Shown: positions 10,176 to 19,396, counted from the stretch's first letter. The stretch is DNA of 64,000 nt from Rathayibacter sp. VKM Ac-2804 (GCF_009866655.1 NZ_CP047420.1:62001-126000), one strand, 5' to 3'. Made by a program: numbers and translations. The notes: generated by a model from the letters alone, not told the origin.

Positions 10176-11846
10176 ATGCTCGAGCAGAAGACGTCCGAGA
10201 GGCCCCCGCAGCGCCTCGCCCGCTGGGTGTTCTGGCCGGCGGCGGTGATCACGCTCTCCATCGCCGCTTTCGCGATCATCGCTCCCGAGGTCGCCACCGA
10301 GGTCTTCGCCTCCCTGCAGACCACCGTCGTGAACACCTTCAGCTGGTACTACGTGCTGATCGCCGCGGTCTTCGTCGCCTTCGCGATCTGGATGGGCGTC
10401 AGCCGCTTCGGCGACATCAAGCTCGGCGCCGACGACGACGAGCCCGAGTTCTCGATGCTCTCCTGGATCTCGCTGCTCTTCGCGGCCGGAATGGGCATCG
10501 GCCTCGTCTTCTACGGCGTCGCGGAGCCGCTCACCCACTTCGCCACCCCGCGCCCCGGCGTCACCGGCACGGAGACGGAGCTCGCGCAGAGCGCCATCTC
10601 GCAGACCTACCTGCACTGGGGCGTGCACGCCTGGTCGATCTACGTGGTCGTCGGCCTCGCCCTCGCCTACGCGATCCACCGCCGCAAGCGCCCGGTCTCG
10701 ATCCGCTGGGCGCTCGAACCGCTGCTGGGCCGCCGGGTGCGCGGCGGCTGGGGCAACACGATCGACGTCGTCGCGCTGGTCGGCACGATGTTCGGCGTCG
10801 CGACGTCGCTCGGCCTCGGCGTCACCCAGATCTCGGCGGGCCTGGAGTCGAGCGGCATCGTCGACTCCTCGCTCACGGTGCAGATCATCGTCATCGCGGT
10901 CGTGACGGCGCTGACCGTCTTCTCGCTCGTCTCGGGCGTCGGCAAGGGCATGAAGTGGCTCTCGACCGGCAACCTGCTGCTCGCCGCCGCCCTGCTGGTG
11001 TTCGTGCTCGTCGCGGGCCCGACGCAGTTCCTGCTGCGCGAGTTCGTGCAGTCGCTCGGCAACTACCTGCAGAACTTCATCGGCCTCACCTTCACCGTCA
11101 GCGCCTACGCCGGCCGGGAGGGCGAGGCCTGGCAGGCGACCTGGACGACGTTCTACTGGGGCTGGTGGATGTCGTGGGCGCCGTTCGTCGGCATCTTCAT
11201 CGCCCGGGTCTCCAAGGGCCGCACCGTCCGCGAGTTCGTCGCGGGCGTGCTGCTGGTGCCGACGATCATGACCTTCCTCTGGTTCAGCGTGCTCGGCGGG
11301 ACGGCGCTCTTCCGCGAGCTCTACGGCGACGGCGGGCTCGTCGGCGCGGACGGCGCGGTGAGCACCGACACGGCGCTCTTCTCGATGCTGCAGGGCCTGC
11401 CGGCCGGCTCGGTGCTGGTCGTCGGCGCGATCATCCTGATCGGCGTCTTCTTCGTCACCTCCGCCGACTCCGGCGCCCTGGTGATGGCGATGATCGCGAC
11501 CGGCGGCGACGCGGAGCCGCGCAACGGCATCCGCGTCTTCTTCGCGCTCGCGACGGCCCTGCTGGCGCTCTCGCTGCTGATCGCCGGCGGGCTCGACGCC
11601 CTGCAGACGGCCGCGATCCTCTCGGCGCTGCCGTTCAGCGTGGTGATGATCCTGATGTGCGTGGCGACGGTGATCGCCTTCCGGAGGGAGATCCGGGCCT
11701 ACGACCGGGCCCGCCGGGCCGCCTTCGTCGGCGACATCGGCTCGTTCTACGGCCTCGAGGTGGAGGAGCCGCTCGAGCGCGAGCCGGCGCACCCGCTGAA
11801 GCGGCTGGCGCAGCGGATCAAGCCGGGGTCGACCCCGCGGGAGTAG
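10176..11846 (+). CDS. BCCT-family betaine/choline/carnitine transporter
   Basis: 556 residues, about 12 transmembrane helices. Family hallmarks: GMGIGLVFYGVAEPLTHF (about 105-122), the aromatic substrate-box stretch FYWGWWMSWAPFVG, and FVTSADSGALVMAM. BCCT proteins take up trimethylammonium osmolytes with Na+ or H+. The short charged tails at both ends are consistent with osmosensing members but do not prove it. ATG 10176 (MLEQKT) follows GAGAGG; a GTG at 10143 is less likely. A family A repeat starts 5 bases after the stop. Confidence 0.95.
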   Translation: MLEQKTSERPPQRLARWVFWPAAVITLSIAAFAIIAPEVATEVFASLQTTVVNTFSWYYVLIAAVFVAFAIWMGVSRFGDIKLGADDDEPEFSMLSWISLLFAAGMGIGLVFYGVAEPLTHFATPRPGVTGTETELAQSAISQTYLHWGVHAWSIYVVVGLALAYAIHRRKRPVSIRWALEPLLGRRVRGGWGNTIDVVALVGTMFGVATSLGLGVTQISAGLESSGIVDSSLTVQIIVIAVVTALTVFSLVSGVGKGMKWLSTGNLLLAAALLVFVLVAGPTQFLLREFVQSLGNYLQNFIGLTFTVSAYAGREGEAWQATWTTFYWGWWMSWAPFVGIFIARVSKGRTVREFVAGVLLVPTIMTFLWFSVLGGTALFRELYGDGGLVGADGAVSTDTALFSMLQGLPAGSVLVVGAIILIGVFFVTSADSGALVMAMIATGGDAEPRNGIRVFFALATALLALSLLIAGGLDALQTAAILSALPFSVVMILMCVATVIAFRREIRAYDRARRAAFVGDIGSFYGLEVEEPLEREPAHPLKRLAQRIKPGSTPRE

Positions 11847-11851
11847 GCGCC

Positions 11852-11894
11852 CGGATCTCGATACGCCCGCTTCGCGGGCTGCTCGACCAGCATG
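11852..11894. repeat. Family A repeat, single arm, copy 2
   Basis: A single right-type arm (GGATCTCGATACGCCC to TCGACCAGCATG) begins 5 bases after the BCCT stop. Its terminal CATG contains the ATG that should start the DUF3800 gene. Confidence 0.85.
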
Positions 11895-11896
11895 GG

Positions 11897-12772
11897 ATCT
11901 TCTACGTCGATGAATTCGGGAATCACACGCTCGACCGGAACGATGCACCGGGAATTCCGACCCTCAAGGAAGGCGCCAGCCAGTACTTCGTGCTCGGCGC
12001 CGTCGGAGTCCGAGACACGTCACGGCGTGCCCTGGCAGAGCGGATCGTCGACGTCAAGGAGAAGCACTTCGGTGTGCTCGCCGCATGCGATCTTCCGTGG
12101 GGTGATTCCGAGATCAAGGGTCGCCACCTCCGTCGGGTGGCACGCAGTGTCGCATCAGGACATCGTCTGGACAGGCCCGCTGCGTACCGGGCACTCGTCA
12201 CCGAGAAGCAGACGGCCGCCCTCTTCGAGGACGTCGGGCTGCTCTTCGACACCTTCCGCCCGCTCGTCTTCGCAGCGGCCGTGGACAAGCTCGAGATGGT
12301 GGAGACCGGACGCGACCTCATGCCGCTGGGCGTCGCCTACGCATACCTGCACCAGCGCGTCGCGACGACTGTGGGCGACTACTACTCCGGGGACGCCGCC
12401 ATGTTCGTCGCCGACCAGCAGTCCCAGCACGAGAAGTTCTTCCGCAGCGGCGGCCTGCGGGACGCGCGGGCGACCCTGGACAGGATGCTGCGGAGGAAGC
12501 CCGAGTACGACCTGGTGCTCGACAAGCCGCTGTGGGTCGACACGGAGCTCAGCCACTGGGATCGCGAGATCCTGCAACTCGCGGACATCGTCGCTTACTC
12601 GGCAGGCACCTACCTTCTGCAGGGCGGAGCGCCGGAGGAGCAGAGCTACCTCTGGGAGCAGATCCGACGGTGCATGGCACTGCACCAGAAGACGGGACTG
12701 CGCCTCGGTGCCGGGTTCTCGATGTATCCGAGCAGCGCGCGGATCCCGACGGGTGAGGCCGACGACGCGTGA
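11897..12772 (+). pseudogene. DUF3800 protein, frame broken at the start codon
   Basis: From 11897 the reading gives IFYVDEFGNHTLDRND, the Asp-Glu motif of DUF3800 (RNase H-like fold, often in defence or mobile-element settings), continuing 290 codons to TGA 12770-12772. No ATG, GTG or TTG precedes this motif in frame; only a CTG (11879) inside the repeat does. The ATG at 11892 is separated from the ATC codon by two bases (GG), not three, so one lost G in the GGG run explains the break. A later in-frame GTG near 11987 would omit the conserved motif. The rest of the frame is intact, so a sequencing error or recent mutation is likely. Confidence 0.6.
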
Positions 12773-13147
12773 GGGACCAGGCAGACGGAACCGGCGCGAT
12801 GCGGGGCCCGCCGGATTCCAGAAGCCCCCGCTCGCGCCGGTGGCGTCGACGCTAGCAGGCACTCCTCATCGCCTGTCGAGCAGGCGTGGCGACGTGGCGT
12901 TCGCTGCGGCGGATCTCGATGCGCCCGGCCGCGCCGGGCTGCTCGATCAGCATGCACTCGCAGCCGCCGGGTCACGCTGGTCGGAGGGCCACCGGAACAT
13001 GCTGGTCGAGGAGCCGCTGCAGGCGGCGTATCGACACCCGGCGACGTCGCTCGACTCGTTCCGGTCGGCGGGACGGCGCACTCACCGTACGATCGCCTCG
13101 CACGAGACCGACGTCCGCACCAGCGTCCCGCCCCCAGGAGCACCCGC
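12773..13147. repeat. Gene-free gap with two family A arms (copy 3)
   Basis: No coding sequence is supported here. A right-type arm lies at 12911-12954 and a left-type arm at 12998-13037 (CATGCTGGTCGAGGAGCC ... TATCGACAC), so the pair is arranged outward relative to copy 1. The last 110 bases must hold the promoter of the monooxygenase gene; AGGAG at 13136-13140 is its ribosome-binding site. Confidence 0.75.
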
Positions 13148-14515
13148 ATGACCGATCCCCGCCCGCTGCTCTTCAACGCGTTCGTGATGAACACGCCCTC
13201 GCACATCCACCACGGCCAGTGGCGGCGGCCCGGGGCGCGGCCCGGCGCGTTCGAGGACCTGGGGCACTGGATCGAGGTGGCGAGGACGCTCGAGCGCGGG
13301 GTGTTCGATGCGATCTTCTTCGCGGACGTCGTGGGTACCTACGGCGCGGTCGGCGCCTCGCTCGAGGTGAATGCGCGCGAGGGCCTGCAGCTGCCGAACA
13401 ACGACCCGTCGATCCTGCTGGCCGCCCTGATCGGCTCGACCGAGCACCTGGGCCTCGCGATGACGAGCTCGATCCTGCAGGCGCACCCGTTCGAGTTCGC
13501 GCGGCGGATGTCGACCCTCGACCACCTCTCGAAGGGCCGGGTCGCCTGGAACATCGTCACCAGCTACCAGGAGAACGCGGCCCGCAACTTCGGCCTCGAC
13601 CGCCTGACCGAGCACGACGCCCGCTACGCGCAGGCCGAGGAGTACCTCGACGTCGTCTACAAGCTGTGGGAGGGGTCGTGGGACGACGACGCCTCGGTCC
13701 GCGACCAGGCCGGCGCGTACTCCCGACCGGAATCGGTGCACCGCATCGACCACGCCGGCGCGAGCTACCGGGTCGAGGGCCCGCACCTCTCGGCGCCGTC
13801 GCCGCAGCGCACGCCGTTCCTCTTCCAGGCCGGCTCCTCGCCCGCCGGCCGCGCCTTCGCGGCCCGGCACGCGGAGGCGCAGTTCGTCGGCGGCTCGACG
13901 ACGGAGCAGACCCGCGAGCTGATCGCCTCGACCCGCGCGCTCACGGAGGCGGCCGGGCGCCGCGGTGACGACGTGCTGTTCTTCTCACCCCTGTCGGTGA
14001 TCGTAGGCAGCACCGAGCGCGAGGCCCGGGAGCGCGAGGCCGAGCTCGACGCGTACACGAGCGTCGACGCCCACCTGCTGCACGCCGGCCTCAGCGTCGA
14101 CCAGGCCGACGGGAAGCCCTTCCCGCCCGAGACGAAGCTGCGCGACATCGTCACCAACGGCAACCGCAGCACGCTCGAGTCGATGATCCGGCTGCTGCCC
14201 GACCGCGACGCGACCGTCGCCGACCTGGCCCGTCTCGCGGTGCGTCGTCACCAGCGCGTCGTCGGCACGCCCGAGCAGATCGCCGACCGGCTGTCGGAGC
14301 TGCGCGACGCGGGCGTCGACGGCATCAACCTCAACCACTGGTCGCTGCCCGACAGCTACGTCGAGTTCGTCGACGAGGTGATGCCGGTGCTGCGGGATCG
14401 CGGGCTGGCCCGCTCGGAGTACGCGCCGGGCGGCCTGCGCGAGCGGCTGACCGGAGCCGCGCGGCTGAACCCGCGGCACCCGGCGGCGCGCTACCGCGGA
14501 GCCTTCCGCGGCTGA
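13148..14515 (+). CDS. NtaA/SnaA/DszA-type FMN-dependent monooxygenase
   Basis: 455 residues, the length of the nitrilotriacetate monooxygenase family. Motifs: FDAIFFADVVGTYG (about 52-65), PNNDPSILLAALIGSTEHLG, STLDHLSKGRVAWNIVTS (about 120-137) and FLFQAGSSPAGRAFAARHAE. These enzymes use FMNH2 supplied by a separate reductase to oxidise N- or S-containing compounds; no reductase is adjacent and the substrate is unknown. AGGAG 8 bases before the ATG supports the start. Confidence 0.9.
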   Translation: MTDPRPLLFNAFVMNTPSHIHHGQWRRPGARPGAFEDLGHWIEVARTLERGVFDAIFFADVVGTYGAVGASLEVNAREGLQLPNNDPSILLAALIGSTEHLGLAMTSSILQAHPFEFARRMSTLDHLSKGRVAWNIVTSYQENAARNFGLDRLTEHDARYAQAEEYLDVVYKLWEGSWDDDASVRDQAGAYSRPESVHRIDHAGASYRVEGPHLSAPSPQRTPFLFQAGSSPAGRAFAARHAEAQFVGGSTTEQTRELIASTRALTEAAGRRGDDVLFFSPLSVIVGSTEREAREREAELDAYTSVDAHLLHAGLSVDQADGKPFPPETKLRDIVTNGNRSTLESMIRLLPDRDATVADLARLAVRRHQRVVGTPEQIADRLSELRDAGVDGINLNHWSLPDSYVEFVDEVMPVLRDRGLARSEYAPGGLRERLTGAARLNPRHPAARYRGAFRG

Positions 14516-14675
14516 CGGGGGTCGACCGCCTCGTCACCGGCCGCTCGCAGCGTCGTCAGCCGCGGAGGGCGGGCACGACCGAGGGCGGAAGCGGCGGATC
14601 GGGCGTTCTCGCGGGCCGGTCCGGCCCTTGCCGCCTCACTCGTGCGCGCGCCGGGCGGGAGCCCAGGTCGGTCGC

Positions 14676-14909
14676 TCAGCTGGGCGAGGGGACGAAGGGG
14701 TGCTCCGGCGGGTCCTGGTCGTCGTCGAGGCGCGAGTCGGCTCCCTCGTCGGTCGCCTCTCCGGACGCCTGCGTGTCGTCGGCCTGCGTGTCGTGGACCT
14801 GCGTGTCGTCGACCTCGGCGGGGTCCTCCGGCGGGACCGGCAGGGAGTCGGCGTCAGGACGGGTGGTGTCGGTGACGTCCTCGGGGGCGTCGAAGCCGAA
14901 GCTGCTCAT
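14676..14909 (-). CDS. Small acidic protein with DTQ repeats, unrecognised
   Basis: 77 residues, about a third Asp/Glu, probably disordered. It contains a repeat (DDTQVHDTQADDTQA) encoded by 15-18 base tandem units. ATG 14909 has GGAGAGGAC just upstream, which supports translation. No domain is recognisable; no signal peptide or membrane segment is seen. It stands alone between convergent and tandem neighbours. Confidence 0.6.
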   Translation of the reverse strand: MSSFGFDAPEDVTDTTRPDADSLPVPPEDPAEVDDTQVHDTQADDTQASGEATDEGADSRLDDDQDPPEHPFVPSPS

Positions 14910-15009
14910 GGTGTCCTCTCCGCGGCGCACCGGGAGGCGACGCCGCTGCCGGCAGCCTAGGTCGCGCATCCGGGAGCAGTCACCGGCTTGACGGTGCCGC
15001 CCCTTGCGA

Positions 15010-15100
15010 GCACCTTCGGCACGCGGATCCGACCTCGGCACGTGGGATCGCGCGATTCCGGCGAGCCGGACGACGTTTCACGAGCCGGAGGTCGGCGAGC
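15010..15100. repeat. Family B intergenic repeat, copy 1
   Basis: Units CGGCACGCGGATCC and CGGCACGTGGGATCG are followed by inverse-type units GGCGAGCCGGA and CACGAGCCGGAGGTCG. The same units occur near 18240-18405 and 44846-44925. Confidence 0.7.
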
Positions 15101-15145
15101 CTGGACCGCAGGGGAGCGAGCGGAAGCACGCGGCCGCTGCGACCG

Positions 15146-16048
15146 TCAGTGCACGTACTCCAGCAGGTCGACGCCCAGCGTGCGCATGCCGTCGAGCACC
15201 GCGAGGCGGTAGCGCAGGCTCGAGTCGTCGAACTGCGTGATCACGGCGTAGGCGACGCCGGCGCGCGGGCCGCGGAGCACGCCGACCTCGGCGCGGACGC
15301 CGGTGTCCGTGCCGGTCCGGTTGACCAGCAGCACGCCGTGGTCGGGCTGGCGGTGCGAGAGCGCGTCGAGGCCGAAGGCGGAGGCGACCATCGACAGGTC
15401 GCTGTTGAGCGAGAGCCAGCCGATCACGCGCGAGCTGACCGCCGCGTCGACGATCTCGCCGTTCGCGAGGGTCGCGAGCAGCCAGGTCAGCTCGCTGGCC
15501 GAGCCGATCGAGAGCTGCGGAGCGTCGTCCGGACCGCGCTCGTCGCGGACGACGTCGAGCAGGGCGGTGCGCGAGAGGCCGAGCGCCTCGGCCCGCTCGC
15601 GGACCGCGTCGAGGCCGACTCGGCGCAGGAGCACATTGGTGGCCAGGTTGTCGCTCGTCGCGCCGACGAGGGCGGCCAGGTCGGCGATCGGCATCGACGG
15701 GATCTGCAGGTGCTGCCAGATCCCCGTGCCGGTGACCGCGTCGGCGGCGGTGCGGTCGACGAGGCGCAGGTTCTCCTGGGGGTCGGTGGCGAGCCGCGCC
15801 GCGACCTCGATCAGGAGCACGATCGTGCCGACGGACGCCGTCGGCATCGAGACGGAGTCGTCGACCGCGAAGAGGGCGCGCCCGGTGCCGAGGTCGACCG
15901 CGCGCGCCGACACCACGACTCCGTCCAGCGCCAGCCGGCCGAGCGCGTCGAAGCCGCGCTGGAAGTCGTCGTGGTCGTACTCGCCCTTGTGGCGCCCGCG
16001 GCGGGCGCGGCGGTTCGCGCGGCGGGTCTCGTGGGCGGGGATCACCAC
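15146..16048 (-). CDS. Class A beta-lactamase-like serine hydrolase, degenerate
   Basis: 300 residues from GTG 16048, which is preceded by GGAGAGAGG; longer starts exist. The class A/DD-peptidase fold is recognisable: TASVGTIVLLIEVAARL (the SxxK region), ATSDNLATNVLL (intact SDN), VRDERGPDD (Glu166 region) and VNRTGTDTGVRAEVG (RTG for KTG). The Lys of SxxK is replaced by Thr (codon ACG), so penicillin hydrolysis is doubtful. No signal peptide is seen. It may be a non-catalytic or altered hydrolase. Confidence 0.75.
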   Translation of the reverse strand: MVIPAHETRRANRRARRGRHKGEYDHDDFQRGFDALGRLALDGVVVSARAVDLGTGRALFAVDDSVSMPTASVGTIVLLIEVAARLATDPQENLRLVDRTAADAVTGTGIWQHLQIPSMPIADLAALVGATSDNLATNVLLRRVGLDAVRERAEALGLSRTALLDVVRDERGPDDAPQLSIGSASELTWLLATLANGEIVDAAVSSRVIGWLSLNSDLSMVASAFGLDALSHRQPDHGVLLVNRTGTDTGVRAEVGVLRGPRAGVAYAVITQFDDSSLRYRLAVLDGMRTLGVDLLEYVH

Positions 16049-16214
16049 GGCGGCGGCCTCTCTCCGGGGTCGGTGGAACGGTCGATGCGGAGGGGCGGGA
16101 CGGGAGTCCGTCGATCCGCCGCGGGGACGCATCGGAGGACCGAGGACCCGCGGCATCGGTCGGCTCTCGATGCCCCGGGATCCGGCCGCGGTGCGGGACG
16201 GCAGCCGGCGAGGG

Positions 16215-18179
16215 CTACCAGATCGCGACGCGCTCGCTCGGCGGGAGCCAGAGGGCGTCGCCCTCGGTGACGTCAAAAGTAGCGTAGAACTCGTCGAGGT
16301 TCCGGACGATCTGGTTGCAGCGGAACTCCGACGGCGAGTGCGGATCGATCGCGAGCAGGCGGATCGTCTCCTCGTCGCGCGCCTTCTGCTGCCAGGCCTG
16401 TGCCCAGGAGAGGAAGAAGCGCTGGGCGCCCGTCAGGCCGTCGATCACGGGCGGCTCCTCGCCGTCCAGCGAGAGCAGGTACGCCTTCCACGCGATGCCG
16501 AGCCCGCCGAGGTCGCCGATGTTCTCGCCGATGGTGAGCGCGCCGTTGACGTGGTGACCGGGCGTGGTGGCCGGGGCGAGCGCGTCGTACTGCGCGATCA
16601 GCGCCTTCGTCCGCTCCTCGAACGCGGCCCGGTCGTCCTCGGTCCACCAGTCGGTGAGGCGGCCGTCGCCGTCGAAGCGCGAGCCCTGGTCGTCGAATCC
16701 GTGCCCGATCTCGTGCCCGATCACCGCGCCGATCGCGCCGTAGTTGGCGGCGGAGTCGCGGGACTCGTCGAAGAAGGGGAACTGCAGGATCGCGGCGGGG
16801 AAGACGATCTCGTTGAAGCCGGGGTTGTAGTACGCGTTGATGGTCTGCGGCGTCATGAACCACTCGTCGCGGTCCAGCGGCTTCCCGATCTTGCCGAGCT
16901 CGCGGTCGAACTCGAAGGCGGCGACGCGGCGGGCGTTGCCGACCAGGTCGGCGGGGTCGATCGTCAGGGCGGAGTAGTCGCGCCAGCGGACCGGGTAGCC
17001 GATCTTCGGCGTGAACTTCGCGAGCTTCTCCAGCGCGCGCTCACGGGTGTCGGCGCCCATCCACTCGAGGTCGACGATCGAGCGGCGGTAGGCCTCGATC
17101 AGGTTCGCGACGAGGACGTCCATCGCGGCCTTGGCGGTCTCGGGGAAGTGCCGCTCGACGTAGATCCGGCCGACGGCCTCGCCGAGCGAGCCCTCGACGA
17201 GCGAGACGGCGCGCTTCCAGCGCTCGCGCTTCTGCGGCGTGCCCGTGAGGGTGCGGCCGTAGAAGTCGAAGTTGGCGTCGACGAAGTCGCTGGAGAGGTA
17301 GGCCGCGGCGCCGCGGATCACCTGCCAGGACAGCCAGTCGCGCCAGGCGGGGAGGCGGTCGTCGGTCAGCAGGCCGGCGAGGCCCTCGAGGAAGCTCGGC
17401 TGGCGCACGACGACCTCGGCGAGCGCACCCTCCGGAGCGCCCATCGCGGTCAGCCAGACGTCGAGGTCGATGCCGGCGGCGAGCTCGGTGACCTCGGCCC
17501 AGGAGCGGAGGTTGTAGGTGGCCTGGCTGTCGCGGCTGCGCACCTTGTCCCAGTGCACGGCGGCGAGGTCGGTCTCGAGCGCGACGATGCGCTCCGCGCG
17601 CGCCTCGGGGGCGTCGATGCCGGCGAACCCGAGCATCCGCGCGACGAAGGGGAGGTAGGCCTCGCGGACGGAGGCGAACTCCTCCTCGCGGTAGTAGCTC
17701 TCGTCGGGAAGGCCGAGACCGCCCTGGTTCACGAAGACGAGGTAGCGCTCGGGGTCGCCCGGGTCGTTGTCGACGAAGAGGCCGAAGAGGCCGGGGACAC
17801 CGGAGCGCTCGAACTCGCCCACCGCGCGCAGGAGCCCGGGGATCGAGTCGACGCGCTGCACGGCGGCCAGGTCGTCGGCGATCGGCTGGGCGCCGAGCTC
17901 CTCGGCGCGCGCCTCGTCGAGGAACGAGGTGTAGAGGTCGCCGAACATGCGCGCCTCGGTGCCGCTCGGGGCCGACTGCGCCTCGACGATGATGTCGCGG
18001 ACCGCCTTCTCCGCCTCCTCCTGGAGCACGTGGAAGGAGCCGTAGCGCGCCTTGTCGCTCGGGATCTCGGTGCGGTCGATCCACAGGCCGTTCACGTGGC
18101 GGTAGAGGTCGTCCTGCGGACGCGTCGCCGGGTCGAGTTCGGAGAGGTCGATACCGGAGCGAGGCGTCGTCGAGGTCAT
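16215..18179 (-). CDS. M13-family (neprilysin/PepO) metalloendopeptidase
   Basis: 654 residues. Zinc site HEIGHGFDDQG (about 485-495) is the HExxH of M13, with the third ligand in ENIGDLGG (about 550-557). The substrate-binding NAYYNPGFNEIVFPA lies before it, and the C-terminal VAIW is characteristic. PepO-type enzymes cut small peptides. There is no signal peptide or membrane anchor, so it is probably cytosolic or secreted by another route. Start at ATG 18179 (MTSTTPRSG). It ends about 170 bases before the serine hydrolase start. Confidence 0.95.
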   Translation of the reverse strand: MTSTTPRSGIDLSELDPATRPQDDLYRHVNGLWIDRTEIPSDKARYGSFHVLQEEAEKAVRDIIVEAQSAPSGTEARMFGDLYTSFLDEARAEELGAQPIADDLAAVQRVDSIPGLLRAVGEFERSGVPGLFGLFVDNDPGDPERYLVFVNQGGLGLPDESYYREEEFASVREAYLPFVARMLGFAGIDAPEARAERIVALETDLAAVHWDKVRSRDSQATYNLRSWAEVTELAAGIDLDVWLTAMGAPEGALAEVVVRQPSFLEGLAGLLTDDRLPAWRDWLSWQVIRGAAAYLSSDFVDANFDFYGRTLTGTPQKRERWKRAVSLVEGSLGEAVGRIYVERHFPETAKAAMDVLVANLIEAYRRSIVDLEWMGADTRERALEKLAKFTPKIGYPVRWRDYSALTIDPADLVGNARRVAAFEFDRELGKIGKPLDRDEWFMTPQTINAYYNPGFNEIVFPAAILQFPFFDESRDSAANYGAIGAVIGHEIGHGFDDQGSRFDGDGRLTDWWTEDDRAAFEERTKALIAQYDALAPATTPGHHVNGALTIGENIGDLGGLGIAWKAYLLSLDGEEPPVIDGLTGAQRFFLSWAQAWQQKARDEETIRLLAIDPHSPSEFRCNQIVRNLDEFYATFDVTEGDALWLPPSERVAIW

Positions 18180-18229
18180 GGCGGTAAGCCTACGTCGGGG
18201 GTCGGACACGGCGGCCCCGGGGCGCGGGT

Positions 18230-18405
18230 CCGGCTCGCGGAACCGTTCCCGGCACTCGAGAACCGGCCGATCCGACGAGCCGGAGCCGATTCTGCGTGCC
18301 GGAGGTGCACCGGTCGGAACTCCGGCACGCGAGAACACGTCCGGCACGCTGGAACCGGCCAGTCCCACGAGCCGGAGCGGAGTCCGCGAGCCGGAGGTCA
18401 GCCAC
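18230..18405. repeat. Family B intergenic repeat, copy 2 (longest)
   Basis: Alternating units of the types CCGGCACGCGAGAAC / GGCACTCGAGAACCGG and ACGAGCCGGAGC / GCGAGCCGGAGGTC occur six to eight times in 175 bases. Opposite-type units can pair, giving several alternative hairpins between the M13 peptidase promoter and the end of the oxidoreductase gene. Confidence 0.7.
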
Positions 18406-18422
18406 CGGCAGCAGGCCGCGGC

Positions 18423-19283
18423 TCAGCGGGCGAGCTGCTCCTCGACGTAGGTGCGGATCGGGGTGGTCGGGCGGCCGATCAGGTGGGCGAGCGAGCCGTC
18501 GGTCTCGCCGAGGAGGCCGTCGGCGATGTTCGCGTCGAGGCCGACGACGAAGCCGACGCCGCCCTCGGGGACACCGGCCTCGGTGAGGATGCGGGCGTGC
18601 TCGGCGGAGTCGACGTGCGTGATCGCGGCGTCGCGGCCGGCGACCTCGCCGACGAGGGTCGCGAGCTCGTCGAAGCTCCAGGCGGTGTCGCCGGAGAGCT
18701 CGTGCACCGACCCGACGAGGGAGGCGTCGAGCAGGGCGACGGCGGCGGCCTCGGCGTAGTCGGAGCGGGCGGCACTGGAGACGCGGCCGTCGCCGGCGCT
18801 GGAGAGGGTGGTGCCGGTCGAGGCGAGCTCGGCGACCGTCTGCGTGTAGTTCTCGTTGTACCAGCCGTTGCGGAGGATCACGGCGGGGAGGCCCGCGGCG
18901 GCGATCGCCTCCTCCGTCGCCTTGTGCTCGGGGGCCAGGATCAGCGGGCTGGTCGTCGCCTTCGGGGCGCTCGTGTAGACCAGGCGCGCGCCGGCGCGGG
19001 CGGCGGCCTCGATCGCGGCGGTGTGCTGCGCGACGCGCTTGCCCACCTCCGAGCCGGAGACGAGCAGCACGGCCTCGGCGCCGGAGAAGGCGGCGTCGAG
19101 CGAGGCCGGGTCCTCGAAGTCGGCGACGGCGGTGCGGACGCCGAGATCGGCGGCGAGCGCCTCGAGCTTGGCGGCGTCGCGGCCGGTGGCGACGATGTCG
19201 GAGGCGGCGGTGCCGCGGGCGAGCAGGTGCTCGACGGCGAGACGGCCGAGGTGGCCGGTGGCTCCGGTGACGACGAGGGTCAT
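18423..19283 (-). CDS. NmrA/QorB-type NAD(P)H quinone oxidoreductase
   Basis: 286 residues. The N-terminal Rossmann motif is TGATGHLGRLAVEHLL (7-22). SAPKATTSPLILAPEHKATE resembles the central segment of E. coli QorB, and the atypical-SDR NGWYNENY near 145 is the family signature. It should reduce quinones with NADPH. It is divergent from an HxlR regulator with 113 bases between, the standard YtfH/QorR-QorB layout; regulation by electrophiles or quinones is therefore likely. Confidence 0.9.
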   Translation of the reverse strand: MTLVVTGATGHLGRLAVEHLLARGTAASDIVATGRDAAKLEALAADLGVRTAVADFEDPASLDAAFSGAEAVLLVSGSEVGKRVAQHTAAIEAAARAGARLVYTSAPKATTSPLILAPEHKATEEAIAAAGLPAVILRNGWYNENYTQTVAELASTGTTLSSAGDGRVSSAARSDYAEAAAVALLDASLVGSVHELSGDTAWSFDELATLVGEVAGRDAAITHVDSAEHARILTEAGVPEGGVGFVVGLDANIADGLLGETDGSLAHLIGRPTTPIRTYVEEQLAR

Positions 19284-19369
19284 GGGGTGGTCCTTCCGTT
19301 CGGGAGACGGCGGGTGGGGCGCCGTCGGTGAGGGGAACCGGGCGCCGCCGCGAGAACTTCCCGGAATGC

Positions 19370-19393
19370 AGTACCCACTATTTCGTTAGTACT
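19370..19393. promoter_or_regulatory. Putative HxlR operator
   Basis: AGTAC (19370-19374) and GTACT (19389-19393) form an inverted repeat with an AT-rich centre (CACTATTTCGTTA) in the gap between the quinone reductase and hxlR-type genes. Four bases after the repeat is the regulator start codon. GTAC half-sites are usual for HxlR/YodB proteins. Confidence 0.6.
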
Positions 19394-19396
19394 CCT

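Noticed and set aside
15303..19331. A 1342-codon open frame on the plus strand opposite the serine hydrolase, M13 peptidase and oxidoreductase genes
   Set aside because: High-GC antisense shadow: composition is Arg/Ala/Gly/Asp-rich, no motifs, and the opposite strand holds three well-supported genes.
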